NCBI GenBank assembly: GCA_013154355.1
Contig: JAADCU010000038.1
Span: forward strand, 1-43,322
DNA from: Thermoproteota archaeon
GTDB taxonomy: Archaea > Thermoproteota > Thermoprotei > Thermoproteales > Thermocladiaceae
DNA length: 43,322 nucleotides
Direction of reading: 5' to 3'
Shown here: positions 27,601 through 37,183 of the stretch, in pieces
Numbering within the stretch: the stretch's first letter is position 1
How the letters are laid out: each line of letters starts with the position of its first letter
Translations under genes and position numbers: made by a program
Notes under the pieces: model-generated
The model's input: only the letters and a program-made list of their open reading frames with translations
Database searches by the model: none
Told to the model about the DNA's origin: nothing

Positions 27601-28333
27601 ATGGTAATATGTTACACAGAGGCTTTATCTTATGTTTCAACTTCTCCAGAAGCTGAGGCTCAGGAAGAACATCTCTAAGAACATCCTTAAAACATGAGAG
27701 CTTTCTTAAGACAAGGTTAAGATCCATGTACAGTCTAGCTATCTTATCAAAGTTTCCACTCCTCAGCTCATAGACTAGGAGAACAAGCTCTAGAAGAGCA
27801 TCAACAAGATCAGAATGTCCAGCCTCTACAAGCTTCTTCAGTAGATATATCACGTTTATACGTATGAGATTTCCCTCCTCTATACGAGCCTCAAGATAGG
27901 CATAGAGCTTGTAGGCGTTAGTAACCTGAACACAGCTAATACTTCTTGCATCATACTCATCTATCATATATCTTCCAGACCTATCTAGGTAGAGTGTTCC
28001 CTTCTTCACGGTCACGTACAGGTTCACTTTCAGTAGATCATCATCAAATATGGTGATCTTCTTCTCTGTAGAGTTTCCAAGAAACCTACGTATCGTCTTC
28101 CATATTCTTCGTACAACATTATACTTCATCTGACGATCAAGTGGAACTATGCTTGAGGAGAAGCATGGAACATCTATACAGTGTAGGCCAGACTCAGCAC
28201 AGTAGTAGGCTTCTCTCCTTGCTGTACAGAGTATGAACCTTATTATATCTTCCTCTCCTACATCTGCTCTCCTCAGTATGTCATCGCACTTACCGTTAAA
28301 CATTCCTCTTCTTCGTCCTAGTATTATTTTCAA
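27599..28333 (-). CDS. Conserved-looking hypothetical protein
   Basis: 244 aa full-length ORF; no recognisable motif. Confidence 0.55.
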   Translation of the reverse strand: MKIILGRRRGMFNGKCDDILRRADVGEEDIIRFILCTARREAYYCAESGLHCIDVPCFSSSIVPLDRQMKYNVVRRIWKTIRRFLGNSTEKKITIFDDDLLKVNLYVTVKKGTLYLDRSGRYMIDEYDARSISCVQVTNAYKLYAYLEARIEEGNLIRINVIYLLKKLVEAGHSDLVDALLELVLLVYELRSGNFDKIARLYMDLNLVLRKLSCFKDVLRDVLPEPQLLEKLKHKIKPLCNILP

Positions 28334-28373
28334 TAACTTTTAAAATTAAGGTACTACTGTAAGCTCGACATCT

Positions 28374-28925
28374 CTACACGTTGTCAAGGATCCTCGCCAT
28401 TATGTAAGCATCCTCACCATCATGATAATACTTCTTCACTATGTTTACTACCGTGAATCCAAGCTTCCGATAGAGGCTTATTGCTGGCTCATTAGATACT
28501 CTGACCTCTAGGTACACTTCTGATGCATTATAATGATGTTTAAGTGCTCTTAGCGCTCTCAGAAGCATGTTGTATCCGATCCCTATCCTCCGCACGTGAG
28601 GTAACACTCCTATCGATATTATGTGACCTTTTCTCACAGGTTTTCCTACCTTGAAGAACGACCATCCATACTCTACTCTACACATGACGTATCCTACGAC
28701 CTCTCCATCAACTTCAGCAACTATGAATGCCTTAGGATGAGTCAAGTAATGATCGACAAAGAAGAAGGGAGGATAGTTCTCTGGTAGCACCTTCCTATTT
28801 ATTCTCACGACAGCATCTAGGTCATCCATTCTGAACTCTCTGAGTTTGAAGACTCTTCCATCTTTTCCTCGTATCAGCTCTTCTCCATCTAGTGCTGTTG
28901 TTACTTCCTTAACTTCCTGAAGCAC
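28374..28925 (-). CDS. GNAT N-acetyltransferase (RimI/Ard1-like)
   Basis: VVGYVMCRVEYG...GHIISIGVLPHVRRIGIGYNMLLRALRAL...VYLEVRVSNEPAISLYRKLGF. Confidence 0.93.
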   Translation of the reverse strand: MLQEVKEVTTALDGEELIRGKDGRVFKLREFRMDDLDAVVRINRKVLPENYPPFFFVDHYLTHPKAFIVAEVDGEVVGYVMCRVEYGWSFFKVGKPVRKGHIISIGVLPHVRRIGIGYNMLLRALRALKHHYNASEVYLEVRVSNEPAISLYRKLGFTVVNIVKKYYHDGEDAYIMARILDNV

Positions 28926-28976
28926 GTCTGTTAGATACTATTATTATCAGATTAATAAGTTTAAGCCTGTACTTTA

Positions 28977-29474
28977 CTATCTCTCCTCAGCTATCCTACA
29001 TAGTAGGTACGTTATGAGGACGTAGAATAGTCCAAGTAATAGCAATGCTATGACGCTTGCTCTCCCTCTAATGAAGAAGTCTCTTAAGACGAGTCCTATA
29101 AGTCCTACGTGAGGTATGACTAAGTATACTACTCCACGTATTTGTGATGGCCTCACCATCCAGGGATCAGGTACAGGATTAGCATCTCCCTTCGTTCTTA
29201 TTAAAATCTTACCATCGTACCTATATATCTCATATATTCTATGCACGATCTCAAGTCTCTCCCCATATACTTGTGCTATATAGACTATAACTTGACCTAC
29301 ATGTAGATTATATGGATTTATCGGTTTAAGTAGAACTATATCTCCTATATCTAGTACTGGTACCATACTGTAGCTTCCTACTACTGCCCATGGTGTACCT
29401 ATACCAATTTTTGATGATACTAAATAATATATGAGTAAGCATATCACAATTATGAGCAGTGTCAACTCTATCAA
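28977..29474 (-). CDS. Archaeal signal peptidase I (S26B)
   Basis: VVGSYSMVPVLDIGDIVLLKP, EIVHRIYEIY, TKGDANPVPDPWMVRPSQIRGVV; N-terminal TM. Confidence 0.88.
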   Translation of the reverse strand: MIELTLLIIVICLLIYYLVSSKIGIGTPWAVVGSYSMVPVLDIGDIVLLKPINPYNLHVGQVIVYIAQVYGERLEIVHRIYEIYRYDGKILIRTKGDANPVPDPWMVRPSQIRGVVYLVIPHVGLIGLVLRDFFIRGRASVIALLLLGLFYVLITYLLCRIAEER

Positions 29475-29525
29475 GGTCTTTCTCTCTATCGTACCACCTA
29501 GACCTGATACTGAGGTAGACGTTTT

Positions 29526-29542
29526 CTCGATTACTCTTCGAG
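29526..29542. promoter_or_regulatory. Inverted repeat adjacent to the thermosome TATA box
   Basis: CTCGA-TTACTCT-TCGAG within TTTCTCGATTACTCTTCGAGGAGAAA, just upstream of GGTTTATATA. Confidence 0.4.
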
Positions 29543-29588
29543 GAGAAAGGTTTATATAGAAGTGGTCCTTAACTCTCCTACGAGAGCT

Positions 29589-31250
29589 ATGTCAACAGCA
29601 TACGTTACACAGATAGGAGGCGTACCAGTACTAGTCCTCAAGGAGGGAACACAGAGAGCATTCGGCAAGGAGGCTATGCGAATAAACATAATGGTGGCAA
29701 AGGCAATAGCTGAGGTACTCAAGTCCACTCTTGGACCAAAAGGAATGGACAAGATGCTCATAGACAGCCTAGGAGACATAACGATCACGAATGATGGTGC
29801 AACAGTGCTCGACGAGATGGACATACAGCACCCAATAGGAAAGCTCCTGGTAGAGGTAGCTAAGACGCAGGACGACGAGGTTGGTGATGGTACAACAACC
29901 GCAGTTATCCTAGCTGGAGCACTTCTAGAGGAGGCTGAGAAGCTTCTAGACAAGAACATTCACCCAACTATCATAATCTCAGGATATAAGAGAGCACTTG
30001 ACGCAGTGATAGAGCATCTGAGAAAGATTGCAATACCTGTGAAGAGAGATGACCTAGAGACTCTGAAGAAGATTGCTGCAACTGCAATGCATGGAAAGAT
30101 AAGTGAGGCAGTTAAGGACTACTTCGCAGAGCTAGCAGCAAAGGCAGTACTACAGGTTGCTGAGGAGAGAGAGCCAGGCAAGTGGGTTGCAGACATTGAC
30201 TGGATACAGATAGTTAAGAAGCATGGAGGAAGTCTATTCGATACACAGCTAGTATATGGAGTAGTAATAGACAAGGAGGTAGTACATGCTGCAATGCCTA
30301 AGAGAGTAGTAGATGCCAGAATCGCATTACTAGACTGTCCACTAGAGGTAGAGAAACCTGAGATTGATGCTGAGATAAGAATAACAAGTCCAGAACAGGT
30401 GAGAGCATTCATAGAGGAGGAGGAGAACATACTTAGACAGTACGTTGAGAAGCTTAAGAGCATAGGAGCAAACGTGGTATTCACGACAAAGGGCATCGAT
30501 GACATAGCACAGTACTACCTAGCTAAGGCTGGTATTCTTGCTGTGAGGAGAGTGAAGAGAAGCGACATGGAGAAGCTAGTTAGAGCAACAGGCGGTAGAC
30601 TAGTAACGAACCTCGATGATCTAAAGCCAGAGGACCTAGGATACGCTGGACTAGTAGAGGAGAGACGTGTAGGAGACGAGAAGATGGTATTCGTAGAGCA
30701 GTGTAAGAATCCGAAGGCTGTAAGCATAGTCATACGTGGAGGATTTGAGAGACTAGTAGATGAGGCAGAGAGAAACCTCATCGATGCATTAAGCGTAGTA
30801 GCAGACGTAATAGAGGATCCATTCATAGTACCTGGAGGAGGAGCAGTAGAGATGGAGGCTGCTAAAGTAGCAAGACAGTTAGCAACAAAGGTAGGAGGAA
30901 GAGAGCAGTATGCACTAGAAGCATTCGCAAACGCTATGGAGGTAATACCAAAGACACTAGCAGAGAATGCTGGACTTGACGCAGTAGATATACTGACAGA
31001 GCTAAGACATAAGCATGAGAGCGATCCAGAAGGATGGAAGTATGGTATTGACGCATTCTCAGGAAAGGTATCTGACATGATAGCTCTAAACGTGATAGAG
31101 CCACTAGTAGTAAAGGTACAGGCACTAAAGGCAGCCGTCGAGGCAGCATGTATGATACTGAGAATAGACGAGATAATTGCTGCAAGCAAGCTAGAAGAGA
31201 AGAAGGAGGAAAAAGAGAAGAAAGAAGAGGAGGAAGAAAAGAAGGAGTAA
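29589..31250 (+). CDS. ths: Thermosome (group II chaperonin) subunit
   Basis: [66 protein letters not shown]; start [15 protein letters not shown]. Confidence 0.97.
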   Translation: MSTAYVTQIGGVPVLVLKEGTQRAFGKEAMRINIMVAKAIAEVLKSTLGPKGMDKMLIDSLGDITITNDGATVLDEMDIQHPIGKLLVEVAKTQDDEVGDGTTTAVILAGALLEEAEKLLDKNIHPTIIISGYKRALDAVIEHLRKIAIPVKRDDLETLKKIAATAMHGKISEAVKDYFAELAAKAVLQVAEEREPGKWVADIDWIQIVKKHGGSLFDTQLVYGVVIDKEVVHAAMPKRVVDARIALLDCPLEVEKPEIDAEIRITSPEQVRAFIEEEENILRQYVEKLKSIGANVVFTTKGIDDIAQYYLAKAGILAVRRVKRSDMEKLVRATGGRLVTNLDDLKPEDLGYAGLVEERRVGDEKMVFVEQCKNPKAVSIVIRGGFERLVDEAERNLIDALSVVADVIEDPFIVPGGGAVEMEAAKVARQLATKVGGREQYALEAFANAMEVIPKTLAENAGLDAVDILTELRHKHESDPEGWKYGIDAFSGKVSDMIALNVIEPLVVKVQALKAAVEAACMILRIDEIIAASKLEEKKEEKEKKEEEEEKKE

Positions 31251-31251
31251 C

Positions 31252-32073
31252 CTAGAACAAGAACATAATCAACATTAAGCATATCAGGCTGAGGAGGAAC
31301 GTTATAAAGCAGTTTCTCCTAATCCTTGTTAAAGTCCTTTCTATTCCCACGTTCTCGATCTTTTTACATATTCTAAAGCATAGATAGACATATATCACAA
31401 GTGTAGGTACTATACAGAGAGCTAGTGGTATCATATTAACTCTTCCAATAAGTTCTTTACTAAGAATAGAATATAATAATGGTGCAAGTATTCCTAAAGA
31501 CAACATACAGACCATTAATAAGGTAGAGAACCTATACACTAACCTTCTAAGTTCAGTAATAATAAATTTCCTTAAATTTTCTATAGTTCTCACATCTGAT
31601 ACATCTCTTCTAGATAGATCAAGACCTAGATCAATAACATGTGCTAGAACATCATTTTTATCCGATCCTGCTAATCTATTACATATAGAGTACTTGAATA
31701 GAATCTTCTCATCATCGTTTAGACTTTCATATATTTGGAAGAGCCTGTTCTTAAATTTCTCATATGATTTTACTATCTTTGGATTAAAGTTTAATAAAAT
31801 AATTAACATGTTCTCAACATCTCTATCTACGGTGAATATTAGCATTAATGTTAACAATGTTAGTAGAGGTATCGTCATGTATATTAACGAGGTGTTAAAT
31901 ACTTCTGAGAGAAGTATGATTATCAGTGGTGTGAGAACTAGAAGTCCTCCTATCACTGTGAGATCTCTCTCAAACGTTTCAACCCTCATAGCTATCTCGC
32001 TTCTTAGTATGTCCTGTTTTATTGTAGTCTCTGATCTAGTCATATTGACATTATGATTTAAATAGTGGGTCAA
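31252..32073 (-). CDS. Membrane protein of unknown function
   Basis: 273 aa with paired N-terminal and C-terminal TM segments and a soluble middle region. Confidence 0.55.
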   Translation of the reverse strand: MTHYLNHNVNMTRSETTIKQDILRSEIAMRVETFERDLTVIGGLLVLTPLIIILLSEVFNTSLIYMTIPLLTLLTLMLIFTVDRDVENMLIILLNFNPKIVKSYEKFKNRLFQIYESLNDDEKILFKYSICNRLAGSDKNDVLAHVIDLGLDLSRRDVSDVRTIENLRKFIITELRRLVYRFSTLLMVCMLSLGILAPLLYSILSKELIGRVNMIPLALCIVPTLVIYVYLCFRICKKIENVGIERTLTRIRRNCFITFLLSLICLMLIMFLF

Positions 32074-32123
32074 TATCGTGATCGTTTAAATATTTATAAA
32101 GGTTTTACCGCTGTTGAGCTATT

Positions 32124-32729
32124 ATGAAGGTTGGCGTAGTTAGATACGGTGTTGGTAACATAGGTAGCGTGATTAATGCATTAAGAAAGCTCAACATAGA
32201 TCATATAGTGATCACTAGAGAATCTGAGATAGGTGACTGTGATGTCGTGATACTTCCAGGAGTTGGTTCTTTTGATGCAGCTATAAGATATATAAGATCG
32301 ACGCTTCCCATCGTAGAGAAGTTGAAAGGTATCAAACCTGTCGTAGGCATATGCCTAGGCATGCAGATAATGTTTGAGAGAAGTGAGGAAGGAGCTCTCT
32401 CAGGACTATCCTGGTTCAAGGGAGAAGTAAGAAGACTACAAAGCAGAGTCGTACCTCACATGGGGTGGAACAGTGTTGACATAGTTAGAGAGACCATGCT
32501 TGACGTCAGGTCTGGTGACTACTTCTATTTTGCGCATAGCTACTGCATCTACTCTAATGATATCGATCCTAGTATACTCCTAGGTAAGACGGTTTTCGAA
32601 AGTTCTGAGTTTTCTAGTATAATATTTGATGAGAAAAACATGATTCTAGGAACTCAGTTTCATCCTGAAAGAAGTAGTAGAACTGGTCTCAGACTTCTAT
32701 CAAGCTTCTTCAAGCTATGTAGAAAATGA
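32124..32729 (+). CDS. hisH: Imidazole glycerol phosphate synthase subunit HisH
   Basis: VVRYGVGNIGSVINALRKL, ILPGVGSFDAA, GICLGMQIMFERSEEG, PHMGWNSV, GTQFHPERSS. Confidence 0.95.
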   Translation: MKVGVVRYGVGNIGSVINALRKLNIDHIVITRESEIGDCDVVILPGVGSFDAAIRYIRSTLPIVEKLKGIKPVVGICLGMQIMFERSEEGALSGLSWFKGEVRRLQSRVVPHMGWNSVDIVRETMLDVRSGDYFYFAHSYCIYSNDIDPSILLGKTVFESSEFSSIIFDEKNMILGTQFHPERSSRTGLRLLSSFFKLCRK

Positions 32730-32778
32730 TCAGCAAATTGGCCCATCCTCACCGCTCAGGGCGCGAAAACTTCATCAC
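32730..32778 (-). ncRNA. Box C/D sRNA, C box overlapping the hisE stop codon; predicted 16S and 23S rRNA targets
   Basis: Minus strand: GTGATGA(C)-AGTTTTCGCGCC-CTGA(D')-GCG-GTGAGGA(C')-TGGGCCAATTTG-CTGA(D). hisE ends AAG TGA within AAGTGATGA. Confidence 0.92.
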
Positions 32779-33077
32779 TTGGACGTTCTCTCTTGATGTC
32801 TCTTCTCTAGGAGTCTAACAACGTCTCTAATACTTAATCCCTTGTACCTTAGAAGTACTAGAAGATGGTATATTAAGTCAGCTGTCTCCTCGATAAGTCT
32901 CTCATTAGATTCTGATAAGGCTGCTATAGCAACCTCACCACTCTCTTCTATTACCTTCTTACATATCTTTCCTAGCCCAGCTGACACTAGTCTCCAGGTA
33001 TAGCTGCTCTCACTTCTTGAAGCTATCCTGTCATCGATTATTTTCTCAAGCTTTAGTAGAAACTCTATATCACTCAT
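32775..33077 (-). CDS. hisE: Phosphoribosyl-ATP pyrophosphatase
   Basis: SYTWRLVSAGLGKICKKVIEESGEVAIAALSESNERLIEETADLIYHLLVLL. Confidence 0.94.
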   Translation of the reverse strand: MSDIEFLLKLEKIIDDRIASRSESSYTWRLVSAGLGKICKKVIEESGEVAIAALSESNERLIEETADLIYHLLVLLRYKGLSIRDVVRLLEKRHQERTSK

Positions 33078-34296
33078 GTTCTCTACATCTTAGACTTTCC
33101 TTATGAAGCACCATATTTTCAATCTCTGCAAGCTTGATACCGTGCTTAAGAAGCTCCTTATCATAGCTCTCACATATCACTATCCTCTTCATGAAGTCTA
33201 TCGGAGTCATTGTACCTCTAGATCTAGCAAATCCTGAAGTTGGAAGAACATGACATGGACCTGCAACATAGTCCAGATATGCACAAGGAGCATTGAACGA
33301 TACTACACCCACGTTACGAACCTTCTCAACTATCTTGAGACCATCTCTACGTGATATTACCTCAAGATGTTCAGGTGCCACCTCATTAATTATCTCTACA
33401 GCTTCATCAATATTGTTAACCTTCACAGTATAGAGAGATCCAAGCATCTTTTCTCTACAATACTTCTCATATTCTCTTTCAAATATATCAAGTATGTTCT
33501 CTGAAGGTGATATTACAAGGCAGATACTATGAACACCATGCTCGAGCTCTGCCAACGCATCAAGAACAGTACACTCGAGTTCTCTAGATTCTACAGAATC
33601 ATCAATGTAGATTACGAGCTCTGTAGGTCCCTCGATACCATCTATATCGACTGTTTTCGATACCAGGTACTTAGCAGCCTGTATATATATGTTACCTGGC
33701 CCAAATATCTTATCAACCTTCTTCACTGTCTCCGTACCATATGCCATAGCTGCTATTCCTGCTACACCATTACCAACATAGATGTCTCTTATCTTCAGTA
33801 GTCTAGCTACGAGAGCCATCTCAGGACTTATGAGAGAGTTCTCTAATGGTGGTGTAAACATGATTATCTCTCTACATCCCGCTACTCTAGCAATTGTGCA
33901 TAGCATTATCATTGTGGAGATGTATCCCTTAGGAATGTATATTCCTACACGATCTATAGCAATATTCTTCACTTTAAATATGGTGCTTCCTAGTATAACT
34001 ATCTCGTTCTTCGGAATAAGCTTCTTATTGAACTCTCTCACTCTACTAATCACGGTCTCGATGCTCTCTCTGACGTCTGTACTTACCTTGCTAGCTAGCT
34101 CATTTATGAGATCGTTGCTTACTTTCACGTTCTCTATCTTTACGTTATCTATCTTCTCGGTGTACTCGATTATTGCCTTATCTCCTCTATCCTTTACGTC
34201 TCTAACAATGTTTTTTACTTTCTCTACAGCTTGCTCTATTTCAATTCCTCTTCTCACCTTATGTATCTCATCTAAGCTAATTCTCATCTCTTCCAC
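33070..34296 (-). CDS. hisD: Histidinol dehydrogenase
   Basis: VGIYIPKGYISTMIMLC, KIFGPGNIYIQAAKYLVS, IEGPTELVIYID, AELEHGVHSI, APEHLEV. Confidence 0.95.
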   Translation of the reverse strand: MEEMRISLDEIHKVRRGIEIEQAVEKVKNIVRDVKDRGDKAIIEYTEKIDNVKIENVKVSNDLINELASKVSTDVRESIETVISRVREFNKKLIPKNEIVILGSTIFKVKNIAIDRVGIYIPKGYISTMIMLCTIARVAGCREIIMFTPPLENSLISPEMALVARLLKIRDIYVGNGVAGIAAMAYGTETVKKVDKIFGPGNIYIQAAKYLVSKTVDIDGIEGPTELVIYIDDSVESRELECTVLDALAELEHGVHSICLVISPSENILDIFEREYEKYCREKMLGSLYTVKVNNIDEAVEIINEVAPEHLEVISRRDGLKIVEKVRNVGVVSFNAPCAYLDYVAGPCHVLPTSGFARSRGTMTPIDFMKRIVICESYDKELLKHGIKLAEIENMVLHKESLRCREHE

Positions 34297-34346
34297 TACT
34301 TGCTGTGCTCAATATTTAAAGGAGGATCCTCTTAACTCTCTGAGTA

Positions 34347-35225
34347 GTGTCTAAGACGTATCTGCTAGCTGTACCTAGCAAAGGAAGGCTAGTTGAACCA
34401 ACTATGTGGCTTCTTACTCAGGTTGGATTAAAGACGTCTTCTACTGATGATAGAGCGCTGATAGTACAGACTAGCTGGCCCTCCCTGAGCCTAGTTCGTC
34501 TTCGACCTGAGGACATACCAAGCATTGTTGAGACTGGAGCAGCAATAATGGGTATAACAGGTCTAGACTTCGTGCTCGAGGCTGAGGCAGATGTGGAGAT
34601 ACTTCTAGGTCTAGGATTCGGTAAAGGTAGGATAGTTCTAGCAGTACCTGAGAGATCTAGGATAGAAAGTCCTGAAGATCTTCCTGATAACGCTAAGATA
34701 GCTACAAAATATGTAAACATAACTAGAAGATTCTTCACTCAGCTTGGAAAGAAGGTGAGGATAGTCAAGGTCTCAGGAAGCGTCGAGGCAATGCCCATAC
34801 TTGGTGCAGCAGATGCAATAGTAGACGTCATGTCCACAGGAACAACACTCAGAGTACATGGTCTAAAACCAGTACATACCATACTTGAGTCTGAGGCAAA
34901 GCTAATAATGACTAGAGAGGACGTAGATCCTGATGCTAGATATGTAATAGACAAGTTTGTCACACTTGTTAAAGCTGTACTAGATTCACAAGGTAGAAAG
35001 CTCATAATGATGAACGTTCCAGGACATGCTCTAGATCAGGTCCTCAAGATCGTACCTACGATGGAGGGACCATCAGTAGCTAAAGTAATATCGAGAAGAG
35101 GAGTAGACATGTGGGAGGTAATAACCGTAGTAAGTGAGGACGAGATTCCTGACCTAGTAATGAAATTGAAGGAGCTTGGTGTCAAGGACATACTTGTGCT
35201 AAACATAGAGAAGGTGATACCATGA
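34347..35225 (+). CDS. hisG: ATP phosphoribosyltransferase
   Basis: VPSKGRLVEPTMWLL, VRLRPEDIPSIVETGAAIMGITGLDFVLE, GAADAIVDVMSTGTTLRVHGL. Confidence 0.95.
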   Translation: MSKTYLLAVPSKGRLVEPTMWLLTQVGLKTSSTDDRALIVQTSWPSLSLVRLRPEDIPSIVETGAAIMGITGLDFVLEAEADVEILLGLGFGKGRIVLAVPERSRIESPEDLPDNAKIATKYVNITRRFFTQLGKKVRIVKVSGSVEAMPILGAADAIVDVMSTGTTLRVHGLKPVHTILESEAKLIMTREDVDPDARYVIDKFVTLVKAVLDSQGRKLIMMNVPGHALDQVLKIVPTMEGPSVAKVISRRGVDMWEVITVVSEDEIPDLVMKLKELGVKDILVLNIEKVIP

Positions 35226-35596
35226 AAGATAAGTTAGTACTTCCTGAAGATAAGGCTAGAGAGATAGCAGAATCACTATGGTACAGACACATAGATAACA
35301 CTGTAATAGCAGTAGTACAGGACTATGAGACCAAGGATGTCCTAATGGTAGCATACATGAATAAGGAAGCAGTAATAAAAACGTTAACAACAGGACTAGC
35401 ACACTTCTGGTCAACAACAAGAAAGAAGTTATGGATGAAAGGTGAGACATCTGGAAACATACAGGAAGTACTAGAATTCAGGATCGACTGTGATAAAGAT
35501 GCTGTACTCCTCATAGTTAGACCTAGAGGACCAGCATGCCATCTAGGATATAGATCATGTTTTGATGCTTGGAGGATTGATCAGTCCTGCGTGTAG
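35222..35596 (+). CDS. hisI: Phosphoribosyl-AMP cyclohydrolase
   Basis: VLMVAYMNKEAVIKTLTTGLAHFWSTTRKKLWMKGETSGN...DCDKDAVLLIVRPRGPACHLGYRSCF. Confidence 0.96.
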   Translation: MKDKLVLPEDKAREIAESLWYRHIDNTVIAVVQDYETKDVLMVAYMNKEAVIKTLTTGLAHFWSTTRKKLWMKGETSGNIQEVLEFRIDCDKDAVLLIVRPRGPACHLGYRSCFDAWRIDQSCV

Positions 35597-35631
35597 GTCG
35601 ATCACCTATCACAAAGCCCAAGCCTCATCAC
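35581..35631 (-). ncRNA. Candidate box C/D sRNA (weak D'/C'), antisense to the hisI 3' end
   Basis: Minus strand: GTGATGA(C)-GGCTTGGGCTTT-GTGA(D'-like)-TAG-GTGATCG(C'-like)-ACCTACACGCAGGA-CTGA(D). Confidence 0.5.
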
Positions 35632-35751
35632 TCGTCGAGTATTATTAATCTCTCAGCCGTTCTCTAATATAGGTATCTCGTGCATGAACGTCAGAGATGT
35701 TGTACATAGCATGCCTAGCGTTCATTGTCAGGTCACCGTGTTGTACTATAT

Positions 35752-35770
35752 AGGTATTATTAAAATACCT
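35752..35770. promoter_or_regulatory. Perfect inverted repeat over the TATA box of the ClC gene
   Basis: AGGTATT-ATTAA-AATACCT, 22 nt before the GTG start; encloses TATTAAAATA. Confidence 0.45.
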
Positions 35771-35792
35771 TTCAGGTAGAGTAAGTGAGGAA

Positions 35793-37178
35793 GTGGGCAG
35801 TTTCCTTAAGACAATAGAAAGCTATCTGATACATGGTGTAACGAGAGCGTACATAGTAAGATGGTTCGTGATCTCGGCAGTGATGGGAGTCATAATAGGT
35901 TCTCTAGTCTGGATACTCGGCAAGGCTTCAAACATAATACTGAGAAGCATCGTGCTTCCCATCTTAGGATACTCGCCAAACAAGCCTCCACCACTTGTTT
36001 TCGCATTCTCATTTAACATATTCATGAAGATACTTCCACTACTCATAGTAGGCCACATATTGAGCTACATAATTGTGACGAAGATATGTGAAGAAGCTAG
36101 AGGTTCAGGATGTGATATAGCTTTCTACAATTATGCTAATAGGAGATACTTATTTAGGCTAAGAGTACCATTTATGAAGGTTCTAGCAACATTACCAACA
36201 CTGAGCCTCGGAGCTAGCGTAGGAAAGGAGGGTCCAGCAGTGCTCATAGGAGCAAGCTCAAGCTCTGTTGTAGAGAAGATATTTAGAATGGATCTGAGAG
36301 ACCTAAAAGTAGCGTATGTTGCTGGAGTAGCATCTGGAATATCTGCAGCACTCTCATCACCACTAGGAGGAACAGTCTTCGGAATAGAGTTTCTGAGAGT
36401 ATATGAGATAGAGTTCGAGATACTGGAGGTCCTCTATCCATCTCTAGTAGCATCAATAGTGAGCTATCTAACCACGGTGCTGCTCTCAGGTGGTGTCATA
36501 TCCCCAGTAATATCTCTAGCTGGAATAACACTTCACTTATCCATAGCTAATCCATGGGTCATATGCTCCTTCATATTTCTAGGAGTCATAGTTGGAGGAC
36601 TAACCAGAGTATATGCAGAGGTCTACCATCTCTTCAAGGCAACCTTCTTCAAACTAAAGTACAGTCCAGTACTTCCACCACTAATAGCTGCAGTAGCAGT
36701 AGCATTCATAGGAGCAACAACACCACTATCAATAACGACAGGATATGACTGGCTAAACAATCTAATACACTACTTCTCAACCTCGTTAAGAAATTTCAAT
36801 CCTACGACATATGCGATAATGGTGCTCTTCCTGGTGGTCGTGTTCAAGATAATTGCAACCTCTATAACAATAGCATCAGGAGCAAGCGGTGGAATGGTTG
36901 CACCAACATTAGTAACTGGAGGATATATCGGTCTACTAACGTTCCTACTCTTTAAACTACTTGCACCAGCAGTAGCAACAAGCAGCCTTCTCTCAGTACT
37001 TACAATAGCTGGAGCAGCAACACTACTAGGCTGTGTATATAGGATACCTGTAGCATCGATACTAATAGTATCGGGAATGACCGAGACCTGGCCATACACG
37101 CCACTCATAGCATTAAGCATGGCAATAGCATACATAGTTACAGGACACTGGACAATTCATCCAAAGTTTAAACATTAG
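35793..37178 (+). CDS. ClC-family chloride channel/antiporter
   Basis: LGASVGKEGPAVLIGAS; SAALSSPLGGTVFGIEFL; ATSITIASGASGGMVAPTLVTGGYIG. Confidence 0.94.
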   Translation: MGSFLKTIESYLIHGVTRAYIVRWFVISAVMGVIIGSLVWILGKASNIILRSIVLPILGYSPNKPPPLVFAFSFNIFMKILPLLIVGHILSYIIVTKICEEARGSGCDIAFYNYANRRYLFRLRVPFMKVLATLPTLSLGASVGKEGPAVLIGASSSSVVEKIFRMDLRDLKVAYVAGVASGISAALSSPLGGTVFGIEFLRVYEIEFEILEVLYPSLVASIVSYLTTVLLSGGVISPVISLAGITLHLSIANPWVICSFIFLGVIVGGLTRVYAEVYHLFKATFFKLKYSPVLPPLIAAVAVAFIGATTPLSITTGYDWLNNLIHYFSTSLRNFNPTTYAIMVLFLVVVFKIIATSITIASGASGGMVAPTLVTGGYIGLLTFLLFKLLAPAVATSSLLSVLTIAGAATLLGCVYRIPVASILIVSGMTETWPYTPLIALSMAIAYIVTGHWTIHPKFKH

Positions 37179-37183
37179 AAAAA

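Noticed and set aside
31193-31247. ~55-nt pure purine tract
   Set aside because: Explained by the Lys/Glu-rich thermosome C-terminus.
30515-31282. 255-aa minus-strand ORF opposite the thermosome (also 30119-30505, 29552-29959, 30934-31185)
   Set aside because: Ser/Ala-rich shadow ORFs lying antisense to an unambiguous chaperonin gene.
33782-34354. 190-aa plus-strand ORF opposite hisD
   Set aside because: Low-complexity Ser/Thr/Leu/Ile antisense shadow of a clear HisD.
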